In this document: positions 1 through 5,868 of the stretch, in pieces | How the letters are laid out: the number at the start of each line of letters is the position of its first letter | How positions within the stretch are numbered: the stretch's first letter is position 1 | Origin: Atribacteria bacterium SCGC AAA255-G05 | GTDB taxonomy: Bacteria; Atribacterota; Phoenicimicrobiia; Phoenicimicrobiales; Phoenicimicrobiaceae | Direction: 5' to 3' | Assembly (NCBI GenBank): GCA_000405605.1 | Contig: ASPA01000041.1 | Location: 8,769 to 19,471, forward strand | Length of the DNA: 10,703 nucleotides | Notes under the pieces: generated by a model | Told to the model about the DNA's origin: nothing | Seen by the model: only the letters and a program-made list of their open reading frames with translations | Databases searched by the model: none | Program-made: the position numbers and the translations under genes

Positions 1-953
1 GCTAACTTTTCAGGAAGTCTAAAAGAAGCAGGTAAAAGCTTAATGTCTCCGGAAAACTTTTGATTAGGAGTCATACCTTCTAAAGTACTATAACGATGAT
101 TCTGAATATGAAATAGCTCAAACTCTTTAGCCTTTTTGTAAAGATGATCAAAGTCTTTAAAATACTGAGTCCGGAAGAACGTCTTATCAAAGACATTCTG
201 AAAATGCTCGATAATCCCGTTCCTCCAAGGTTCTCTTAAAGGAATAAAGAGAGGTTGTATGCCTAAAGACAGACATAGACGGATGACTAGCCCGAAAGAG
301 TGAGGGTATTGGTTACTTCCTCGCATAGGTAATTGATTATCCATCTGCTCATAAAGGGGGATACCTATAGTCTTCCAGGAACATATTAAGGCCTTGGTGA
401 TAGCCATCCTGTTTTGTCTACGGTCAGGATTAATACTATCCCGGCGGTCATAGGCATCGATGATATTAATTGAGTAGAATCGTCCATCTTCTTTTAGATA
501 TCTAGGTCCGACCACATCCAATTGATGTAAGTAATTACTGCGGGTAATCGCCAAAGAAGGATAATTGACTCCTTTGGGAGAATATTTAGTTCTTTTATGC
601 ACCAAGTTATTTCGCTTAATAATTCTATTTAAGGTGGCAAGGGAAGGAGAGATTTTTCCTTCCTGTTTTAAATGCCAGTAAATATTAAATGCTCCTATTT
701 GAGCATAAGGCTTTTTTTCTAAACGCTTTCTGGTTTCAATTACCATTTGTTCCATAGTTTTATTAATCCTCTTAGGACTTTGATGGGGTCTGCAAGAGTG
801 GCTTTTAGCCCAATCTTTCCCATCTAATTTATAACGTTTTAACCATTTAAAGAACCAGGTTTTACTTTTACCAAGGCTCTGATAGATCTCCTGAGGAGAT
901 TCACCGTTTTTATAACTTTTTATAGCTTTTTCTCTTAATTCTTTGATATTCAT
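1..953 (-). CDS. DDE transposase / integrase-core protein, C-terminus cut by window edge
   Basis: Transposase predicted to cut and join the element's DNA ends. The open frame gives 317 residues without stop or frameshift and leaves the window at position 1. Residues 1-45 form a helix-turn-helix of the type that recognises element ends (SPQEIYQSLGKSKTWFFKW). A linker with a second DNA-binding-like region follows (about 65-125). The RNase H-like integrase core starts near 140. The catalytic triad is readable: D146 in HQLDVVGP, D205 in YEQMDNQ, and E249 in REPWRNGIIEHF. The last matches the PW-NG--E-F signature of IS481/IS3 integrase cores. The D205-E249 gap is 43 residues, longer than the classic 35, with an insertion after DNQ. 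The ATG start at 953 has an excellent ribosome binding site (AAAGGAGGT, 5 nt away), inside a hairpin. It appears intact as far as visible; activity is not known. Confidence 0.85.
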   Translation of the reverse strand, partial: MNIKELREKAIKSYKNGESPQEIYQSLGKSKTWFFKWLKRYKLDGKDWAKSHSCRPHQSPKRINKTMEQMVIETRKRLEKKPYAQIGAFNIYWHLKQEGKISPSLATLNRIIKRNNLVHKRTKYSPKGVNYPSLAITRSNYLHQLDVVGPRYLKEDGRFYSINIIDAYDRRDSINPDRRQNRMAITKALICSWKTIGIPLYEQMDNQLPMRGSNQYPHSFGLVIRLCLSLGIQPLFIPLREPWRNGIIEHFQNVFDKTFFRTQYFKDFDHLYKKAKEFELFHIQNHRYSTLEGMTPNQKFSGDIKLLPASFRLPEKL

Positions 954-980
954 ACTGACCTCCTTTTTTAAGGTCAGTAT
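952..980 (-). promoter_or_regulatory. Hairpin enclosing the transposase ribosome binding site and start codon
   Basis: A perfect 10-bp inverted repeat, ATACTGACCT at 952-961 and AGGTCAGTAT at 971-980, has a 9-nt loop. In the transposase mRNA (minus strand) the 3' arm contains the AGGT half of the AAGGAGGT ribosome binding site and ends on the first two bases of the ATG start codon. Folding would therefore hide the initiation region. Known insertion sequences such as IS10 and IS50 use such hairpins to stop transposase being made from transcripts that read in from outside. That role is inferred here; the inverted repeat itself is read directly. Confidence 0.7.
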
Positions 981-986
981 AGAGCA

Positions 987-999
987 TTTTATAAGTATA
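987..999 (-). promoter_or_regulatory. Possible transposase promoter -10 boxes
   Basis: On the minus strand two -10-like hexamers lie upstream of the transposase: TATACT (999-994) and TAAAAT (992-987). Neither has a convincing -35 at 16-18 bp. With TAAAAT the transcript would begin near 979-980, at the edge of the hairpin over the start codon, so native transcripts might lack part of the 5' arm. With TATACT the whole hairpin would be transcribed. Which box is used cannot be decided from sequence. Confidence 0.3.
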
Positions 1000-1075
1000 G
1001 TTCGCGATGTCTTGATACAAAATACCATTAAGGTTCACGAGGTGTTGATATTTTTAAGTTCGCGATGTGTTGATA
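999..1075. repeat. Three direct copies of a 19-bp motif near the insertion sequence end
   Basis: Copies are at 999-1017 (AGTTCGCGATGTCTTGATA), 1032-1050 (GGTTCACGAGGTGTTGATA) and 1057-1075 (AGTTCGCGATGTGTTGATA). Copies 1 and 3 differ at one base; copy 2 differs from copy 3 at three. The copies are offset by 33 and 25 bp, all in the same orientation. Their position between the transposase start and the presumed element end suggests binding sites for the transposase, probably through its N-terminal helix-turn-helix. They also cover the area where the transposase promoter should lie, so binding could repress it. Three copies with unequal short spacers do not make a CRISPR array. Confidence 0.75.
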
Positions 1076-1138
1076 TTTGTCAACTACCCGCTACTTTGTA
1101 TTTATATATTCGTTAGTGTAAGCTTTAGTGAGGTGGTT

Positions 1139-1186
1139 AGATAGGAAGAAGAAAGCTACTTTTTCTATCTTTTCTTTCTCTTTCTT
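1139..1186 (+). terminator. Weak terminator-like hairpin with T-rich tail
   Basis: An imperfect stem pairs AGATAG (1139-1144) with CTATCT (1165-1170) and extends inwards about five more pairs, two of them G-U. The loop is 10 nt, and a T/C-rich run (1171-1186) follows. It could insulate the kinase operon from read-through out of the left side, but the stem is AT-rich and the tail is interrupted by C residues. The 1084-1270 interval holds no convincing gene otherwise. Confidence 0.3.
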
Positions 1187-1243
1187 AACTCAATACTATA
1201 TACTCGATACTGTTTTTCAGCTTTTTTAAAATTAACTTACATA

Positions 1244-1252
1244 TGGTAAAAT
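1244..1252 (+). promoter_or_regulatory. Extended -10 promoter for the two-component operon
   Basis: TGGTAAAAT at 1244-1252 fits the extended -10 form TGnTATAAT with one mismatch in the hexamer. The sequence 17 bp upstream (TTTTAA, 1224-1229) is a poor -35, which extended -10 promoters tolerate. Transcription would begin about 1258-1260, leaving only a dozen bases before the kinase ATG. It lies outside the insertion sequence. Confidence 0.45.
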
Positions 1253-1270
1253 ATTAGAAATATTTAAAGA

Positions 1271-2986
1271 ATGAGACGGTCTATAAAATTGAAAAAAGAT
1301 AAGAATCATAAATTATTTACCCCTTTTCGAGAAAGAAACATTGTTTTAGCCTTAATTGTTATCTTATTTCTTGCCATATTACTAGGTTCTTTGACCTACA
1401 AAGAAGTACAAAGAGAAAGATATTATTTATGGGAATTAGCCCGCTCGGTAGGATTAAATATTGCTTTTTCCATCCAAACTCTTGGCCCCCGGTTTATCTT
1501 AAATGAAAATGCCTTAAAAGATATTTTAGTGCTTTTAAAAAAAGAAGGGGTAAGTTATATCGATATTTGTAATGATAAAGGGGTAATTTTAATCAGTACC
1601 GAAGAAGAAAGATGGCAAAATGTCATAAAAATCCCTACACCTGGCAAAATAAATTTCATAAATACTCAAGATAAAAAAGAGAACAGGGTTCTTCAAGTGA
1701 TAAAACCCTTTAATTTGGATATTGATAGACAGTTAGATATTTGGAAGGTATTACCTATTAGAAATAGTTATTTAGTGGTGGGGGTAAACTTAGAAGGTTA
1801 CTATAATCGCCTGAGCCAGACCAGAAGAAGAATAATTTTAAATTACAGTATTATAATGGCCCTTGTGTTATTTGGGATTTATGTAATTTTTAAATTACAA
1901 GAGACCTATATCGTAAAAAAGACCTTGAATGAAATGAAAATCTATACTTCAAAATTATTGGAGACTATGGATAACGCAGTAATCTCGGTAGATAATAAAG
2001 GCAAAATTAAGACTTTTAACCGCAAGAGTGAAGAAATATTTGGTAAAAAGAAGGAAAAAGTATTAAACAAAGATTGTCAGGAAGTTTTAAATTTAAATAT
2101 TTTAGAGGAATCTATCTTTAAAAAGTGTCTTTTAGAGAAGAAAAATATTTCTCAGGAAATAATTTTAGAAGAAAAAGGACTAAAGAAAAAAATATTAGAC
2201 CTCAACTCTTCTTTTTTAACCGATGAATCCGGAGAAATAACCGGCTTGGTAGCGGTGATAAGAGACGTAACCGAAATCAAGGACCTAAATGAAGAGGTAG
2301 CACGCCATAAAAGATTAGCTGCTCTGGGTAAATTATCTGCCGGGATTGCCCATGAAATCAGGAATCCTTTAAGCTCAATCAGAGGATTAGCTCAATTTGT
2401 TTATAATTCATTTTCCAAGACCGATGAAAGGAAAGAAGACTTAAATACTATTATTCAGGAAGTAGATAGATTAAATAAATTAGTGGTTCAGGTTTTAGAT
2501 TTCGCCAAATTGAAAAAACCAAACTTAACCCCTTTTTCTTTAAATGATTTAATAAGAAAGATTGTGGAATTGTTTAAATTAGAAATAAAAGATAAGCAGA
2601 TTAAATTTGATCTGGAACTTTCTCCGGATATTTCTCAAATTCAAGCTGATGAAGACCAGGTAAGACAGATTACAATGAATGTGATTATTAATGCCATTCA
2701 GGCTATCCCAAAAAAAGGGGAAATCAAAATTAAAACCGAAAGTGCTCTTTTAAAGGGAGAGCCGGCTATAAAATTAATTATTGAAGACAGCGGGATTGGA
2801 ATTACTGAAAAAGATTTTTCTCAAATATTTGATCCCTTCTTCAGCACTAAAGATAAAGGTTCCGGATTGGGACTTTCTATAGTATATAAGCTTGTAGAGG
2901 GTCATCAAGGGGAAATTAAAGTTGAATCTAAAGAAGGCAAAGGAACAAAATTTGTTATTTTTCTACCTCAAAAAGGAGGGAAGTAA
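1271..2986 (+). CDS. Membrane-bound PAS-domain sensor histidine kinase (NtrB/AtoS type)
   Basis: This protein of 571 residues is the sensor half of a two-component system: it autophosphorylates on histidine and passes the phosphate to the regulator encoded next door. Order of parts: basic N-terminus; membrane helix about 24-43; extracytoplasmic sensor region about 44-187, whose YIDICNDKGVILIST stretch resembles Cache/PDC sensor folds; second membrane helix about 188-207; PAS domain about 225-335 (AVISVDNKGKIKTFN and the closing VIRDVTEI); HisKA with H-box His361 in AHEIRNP; and HATPase. ATP-site motifs are an N-box with N474, DSGIG at 506-510, DPFFSTK at 521-527 and GSGLGLS at 530-536. All catalytic residues are present. 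There is no obvious HAMP domain between helix 2 and PAS. The ligand is unknown. The ATG start has no good ribosome binding site and follows a putative promoter closely. AtoS/ZraS-like kinases have this architecture, but homology to a particular one is not claimed. Confidence 0.92.
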   Translation: MRRSIKLKKDKNHKLFTPFRERNIVLALIVILFLAILLGSLTYKEVQRERYYLWELARSVGLNIAFSIQTLGPRFILNENALKDILVLLKKEGVSYIDICNDKGVILISTEEERWQNVIKIPTPGKINFINTQDKKENRVLQVIKPFNLDIDRQLDIWKVLPIRNSYLVVGVNLEGYYNRLSQTRRRIILNYSIIMALVLFGIYVIFKLQETYIVKKTLNEMKIYTSKLLETMDNAVISVDNKGKIKTFNRKSEEIFGKKKEKVLNKDCQEVLNLNILEESIFKKCLLEKKNISQEIILEEKGLKKKILDLNSSFLTDESGEITGLVAVIRDVTEIKDLNEEVARHKRLAALGKLSAGIAHEIRNPLSSIRGLAQFVYNSFSKTDERKEDLNTIIQEVDRLNKLVVQVLDFAKLKKPNLTPFSLNDLIRKIVELFKLEIKDKQIKFDLELSPDISQIQADEDQVRQITMNVIINAIQAIPKKGEIKIKTESALLKGEPAIKLIIEDSGIGITEKDFSQIFDPFFSTKDKGSGLGLSIVYKLVEGHQGEIKVESKEGKGTKFVIFLPQKGGK

Positions 2987-2988
2987 TT

Positions 2989-4317
2989 TTGCGAAAAATA
3001 TTAGTAATCGATGATGAACAAAATATAAGAAAAATGTTAACCCGGGTATTATCTCCGGAGGGATTTATAGTTAAAGAAGCTAATAATGGCTTAGAGGCTC
3101 TAAAGAGATTACAGGAAGAAAATTACAGTTTGGTATTATTAGATCTTAAAATGCCCGGCCTAAACGGTATAGAAACCTTAAAAGAGATAAGAAAAAATGA
3201 TTTAAATCTACCGGTTATTATGATGTCTGCTTATGGCAGTATTCCCGAAGCTGTGGAGGCTATGAAATTAGGGGCTTTGGATTATTTAATAAAACCTTTC
3301 GATATTGAAGAACTAAAAATAATAATTAAAAGAGCAATTAAGCAATATGAATTAGAAGTGGAAAACATCTACTATCGAGAGGAAGAAGAGAAGAGATTTA
3401 ATTTTGACGAAATTATAGGAAAGAGTAATTCCGTAAATAAAGTTTTAGAAATGGTGAAAAACGTATCTCCCACTCCTGCTACCGTGCTTATTACCGGCGA
3501 AAGTGGTACCGGAAAGGAATTGATAGCCCGAGCAATACATAAAAACAGTCTGCGTAAAAATAGTCCGTTTGTAGTGGTAAATTGTGTAGCCTTTTCTCCT
3601 AATCTCCTGGAGAGCGAACTCTTTGGACATGAAAAAGGTTCTTTTACCGGAGCTATTGCCAAGAGGATTGGTCGTTTCGAAATGGCAAATGGAGGAACTA
3701 TTTTTTTAGATGAAATAGGAGAGATGGACCTTACTATCCAAACAAAATTACTTAGGGTTTTACAGGAAAGGGAATTTGAAAGAGTAGGAAGTTCAAGGAC
3801 AATCAAAGTTGATGTACGAATATTATCTGCTACCAACAAAGATTTAAAAAAAGAAATAGAAGAAAGAAGATTTAGAGAAGATTTATTTTATCGGCTAAAT
3901 GTTTTTAGTGTAGATGTTCCTCCTTTAAAGGAAAGAAAAGAGGACATACCTTTAATTGTGGAGCATCTTATCGGTAAATATAATAAAATATTAAATAAGA
4001 AAGTTAAAAAAGTTTCTGCAAAAGCTATGGAATTACTGTTGGATTATAATTATCCGGGTAATATAAGAGAGTTGGAAAATATTATTGAGCGAAGTATGAT
4101 TATGGCAAAAGACGAAATAATCGATGAAAAATATTTCAATTTTATAAGCAAAGAAGAGTATATTGAAAAAAAAGGGACTTTGAAAGAAACAGAAAAAGAA
4201 TTAATTATAAAGTATCTAATTCAAAATAAGGGTAATCGCACTAAAACAGCAGAGTTTTTAGGAATAAGCCGTAGAAGCCTGCAGAACAAGATAAAAGAAT
4301 ATCAGATAAATTTGTAA
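2989..4317 (+). CDS. Sigma-54-dependent response regulator, NtrC/AtoC family
   Basis: This 442-residue cytoplasmic activator is the partner of the upstream kinase. The receiver domain (1-120) has acidic pocket D8/D9, phosphoacceptor D52 in LLDLKMP, S80 and K102. The AAA+ sigma-54 interaction domain (about 140-370) has Walker A GESGTGKE (170-177), the sigma-54 contact loop as GSFTGA (217-222, Ser in place of the usual Ala), Walker B GGTIFLDEIGEM (235-246) and arginine-finger region FYRLN near R302. A Fis-type helix-turn-helix (about 398-438) includes NRTKTAEFLGISRRSLQNKI. Length and order are typical, so it should hydrolyse ATP to open sigma-54 promoters when phosphorylated. Translation begins at TTG, supported by AAAGGAGGG (2972-2980) inside the last kinase codons; the genes are 2 nt apart and surely co-transcribed. 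Its DNA targets are not visible here. Confidence 0.94.
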   Translation: MRKILVIDDEQNIRKMLTRVLSPEGFIVKEANNGLEALKRLQEENYSLVLLDLKMPGLNGIETLKEIRKNDLNLPVIMMSAYGSIPEAVEAMKLGALDYLIKPFDIEELKIIIKRAIKQYELEVENIYYREEEEKRFNFDEIIGKSNSVNKVLEMVKNVSPTPATVLITGESGTGKELIARAIHKNSLRKNSPFVVVNCVAFSPNLLESELFGHEKGSFTGAIAKRIGRFEMANGGTIFLDEIGEMDLTIQTKLLRVLQEREFERVGSSRTIKVDVRILSATNKDLKKEIEERRFREDLFYRLNVFSVDVPPLKERKEDIPLIVEHLIGKYNKILNKKVKKVSAKAMELLLDYNYPGNIRELENIIERSMIMAKDEIIDEKYFNFISKEEYIEKKGTLKETEKELIIKYLIQNKGNRTKTAEFLGISRRSLQNKIKEYQINL

Positions 4318-4338
4318 TTTATTGTTTTGAATTTTGAT

Positions 4339-4367
4339 TTGACTTTGTAACATAACAGGAGTAAATT
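4339..4367 (+). promoter_or_regulatory. Sigma-70-like promoter for the ATPase operon
   Basis: TTGACT at 4339-4344 (5 of 6 to the -35 consensus) is exactly 17 bp before TAAATT at 4362-4367 (4 of 6 to the -10). Transcription would start near 4374, giving a leader of about 100 nt that contains the palindrome and hairpin listed below. No sigma-54 type -24/-12 element was found in this spacer. I see no good terminator for the upstream two-gene operon here, so read-through into the ATPase genes is possible. Confidence 0.5.
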
Positions 4368-4404
4368 AAGGTTTAGTCATTAGTAAAAGAGCAACTAATT
4401 TTTA

Positions 4405-4416
4405 AATAAGCTTATT
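4405..4416. repeat. 12-bp perfect palindrome in the ATPase leader
   Basis: AATAAGCTTATT at 4405-4416 is self-complementary. It lies about 30 bp downstream of the predicted transcription start, a position from which a dimeric repressor could act. No regulator is known for it, and an AT-rich 12-mer could arise by chance. Confidence 0.35.
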
Positions 4417-4425
4417 CTTTGTAAG

Positions 4426-4461
4426 AAGGTTTTAAACTCTTTTTGGGAATTTTAAAACCTT
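4426..4461 (+). promoter_or_regulatory. Leader hairpin immediately before the first ATPase gene's ribosome binding site
   Basis: AAGGTTTTAAA (4426-4436) and TTTAAAACCTT (4451-4461) form a perfect 11-bp stem with a 14-nt loop. The stem ends on the base before GAAGGAAG (4462-4469), the ribosome binding site of the TTG-started H gene. No T-run follows on either strand, so it is not a standard terminator. It may shape translation initiation or protect the 5' end of the operon mRNA; this is inference. Confidence 0.5.
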
Positions 4462-4475
4462 GAAGGAAGTGTATT

Positions 4476-4811
4476 TTGGAAAAACAACCTATAATAGAAA
4501 GACTCATAGAACTTGATACTAAGGCAGCCGAGATAAATACAAGAAGGAAAAAGCAGTTGGCAGACATGGAGAGCCAATATAAAGAAGAAGAACAAAAAAT
4601 GCTTAAGGATTATGCGTACCAAACAGAAGATGAAACCAAGAAAATTACACAAAATATAATACAAGAAGCCCAACGGGAAGTTGAAAAGCTGAAGTTGAAT
4701 ACGAAGAAAGTTCTGGAGAATATGGAGCAAAAATTCGAAAAATCCCAAAAAAATATTACTGATGAAATATTAAAGCGAATTTTTAATATTAAGAAAGAAA
4801 CCCATGGATAA
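4476..4811 (+). CDS. atpH: A/V-type ATPase subunit H (peripheral stalk)
   Basis: This 111-residue protein is highly charged, with no membrane segment, and almost all predicted coiled coil (about 10-105, rich in E, K, Q and R). That matches the small peripheral-stalk subunit called AhaH/AtpH in archaea, NtpF in Enterococcus and G in Thermus and eukaryotes. It pairs with subunit E to form the stator stalk linking the A3B3 head to subunit I. Sequence alone is too low in complexity to be decisive; the first position in an ATPase operon is the main support. The TTG start at 4476 has GAAGGAAG at suitable spacing. The stop overlaps the subunit C start by 8 nt, implying translational coupling. Confidence 0.8.
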   Translation: MEKQPIIERLIELDTKAAEINTRRKKQLADMESQYKEEEQKMLKDYAYQTEDETKKITQNIIQEAQREVEKLKLNTKKVLENMEQKFEKSQKNITDEILKRIFNIKKETHG

Positions 4812-5850
4812 AGTAATTACATATGCAGCTGTAAATGCCAAGATAAGGGCATTAGAAAAAGATTTTTTAAAACGCGATGACTACTTAAACATGATTCAGA
4901 AAAAGTCTGTAGTTGATGTAGCTCGTTATTTAAAAGATAACACTTCTTACGGCAAGCTGTTAAGAGAAATTAATATAGATAATATCAGCAGGCGAGACTT
5001 GGAAGATATTTTGAAGAACAACATGATAAAAAATATGGATAAACTCGTTTACTATTTTCGAGATGATTACAAAGAATTTATCCGTTCGCTTTATATAAAA
5101 TATGAGATAGAGGATTTAAAGATTTTATCTAGAAGTATTTTTAATGGAAAAGAGCTGGAAACTATTGAAAAGCCCCTCTCTTTTTTAGGTAAATACAGCC
5201 GAATTAGCCCTAAGAGTCTTTTCAAATCAAGGACTATTAGGGACTTGATATATTCTTTGGAGGGCTCGGAGTTTTTTGAGTTCTTGATCCCCTTGGTAGA
5301 CGGCAGGAGAGAAAACCTCTTCAGGTTTGAGATGGCTCTGGATATGGGGTATTTTAGCATTATTCAAAGCCGAAAGTTAAAGATATCCCGAGAAGATAGG
5401 AAAATATTGAAGAAATGGGAAGGTTTATTAGCTGATCTTTATAATATTCAGTGGGTATACCGAGGTAAAAAATTTTACAGCCTGTCACCTGAAGAGCTCT
5501 TAAATTATACTATAAATTTTGGAGATAAACTAACTTTTAGGGAGCGCAAAGCCATGTGTTATGCAAAAAATCTTGAGGAGCTCTACAAGATGATAGCAAA
5601 TACAATTTATGGATTTTTATTTAAAAAAGAAGAGATGTACAGGGACATATATATGGAAAGGCGCATAAATCGGTTTATATATTATAAGCTTAAGGCTTTG
5701 GACCGGCAGTTTTCCCTGAGTATAATTCAAACTATAGATTTCGTATGGTCATTTGAATTTGAAATAAGGGATATCATTTCCATACTAGAGGCTATAAGAT
5801 ATGACACACCATCAGAAGAGGCGAGGAAATTTCTGGTGAAAATTGCATAA
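4804..5850 (+). CDS. atpC: A/V-type ATPase subunit C (central stalk-to-rotor socket, AC39/d family)
   Basis: This 348-residue soluble protein is of the V-type ATPase subunit C / AC39 family, which forms a funnel on the K ring into which the central stalk plugs. Family features: the N-terminal YAAVNAKIRALEKDFL, the MIQKKSVVDVARYLKDNTSYG block (about 30-53), repeated helical segments with many aromatics and Arg, and a C-terminal IRDIISILEAIRY motif (about 318-330), which resembles the helix-rich third repeat of the family. Length is normal, with no membrane helix. The ATG overlaps the end of subunit H and has only a weak ribosome binding site, so it probably depends on coupling. In the Enterococcus and archaeal operons this gene usually follows E; here it precedes I. 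Confidence 0.9.
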   Translation: MDKVITYAAVNAKIRALEKDFLKRDDYLNMIQKKSVVDVARYLKDNTSYGKLLREINIDNISRRDLEDILKNNMIKNMDKLVYYFRDDYKEFIRSLYIKYEIEDLKILSRSIFNGKELETIEKPLSFLGKYSRISPKSLFKSRTIRDLIYSLEGSEFFEFLIPLVDGRRENLFRFEMALDMGYFSIIQSRKLKISREDRKILKKWEGLLADLYNIQWVYRGKKFYSLSPEELLNYTINFGDKLTFRERKAMCYAKNLEELYKMIANTIYGFLFKKEEMYRDIYMERRINRFIYYKLKALDRQFSLSIIQTIDFVWSFEFEIRDIISILEAIRYDTPSEEARKFLVKIA

Positions 5851-5868
5851 GTTCAAGGAGATATTTTT

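Larger units (their letters stand above)
1..1083 (-). mobile_element. Insertion sequence, right-end portion (IS481/IS3-like DDE element), truncated by the window edge
   Basis: This is the upstream end of an insertion sequence; the rest lies left of the window. The body is a minus-strand DDE transposase reading leftwards. Between its start codon and about position 1083 there is 130 bp of non-coding DNA with three copies of a 19-bp motif, as expected for a transposase-binding element end. The outer boundary is not proven. I place it at the TTGACA (read on the minus strand, 1083-1078) that follows the last repeat, because repeat structure stops there. No terminal inverted repeat or target duplication can be checked with one end missing. 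The element sits about 190 bp upstream of the histidine kinase and points away from it, so it does not break a visible gene. Confidence 0.75.

Noticed and set aside
999..1075. Possible short CRISPR array from three repeats
   Set aside because: The repeats are 19 bp with 14- and 6-bp gaps, diverged from one another, and sit at a transposase gene end with no cas genes.
3637..3654. Ser in place of Ala in the GAFTGA loop as a sign of lost sigma-54 activation
   Set aside because: GSFTGA occurs in otherwise normal family members and the key Phe, Thr and Gly residues are present, so this alone does not suggest inactivity.
3372..3839. Minus-strand open frame inside the response regulator
   Set aside because: It lies fully opposite a strongly conserved AAA+ domain with all motifs in the plus frame; its product has no recognisable features.
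4426..4461. Terminator of the two-component operon
   Set aside because: The stem is AT-rich and not followed by a T-run on either strand; it leads straight into a ribosome binding site.
4318..4475. Sigma-54 promoter driving the ATPase operon
   Set aside because: I looked for GG-N10-GC with TGGCAC/TTGCA character and found none; the best promoter match is sigma-70-like.
4452..4748. Minus-strand hydrophobic open frame opposite subunit H
   Set aside because: A Lys/Glu-rich coiled coil read on the other strand gives Phe/Leu-rich sequence automatically; there is no ribosome binding site or context.
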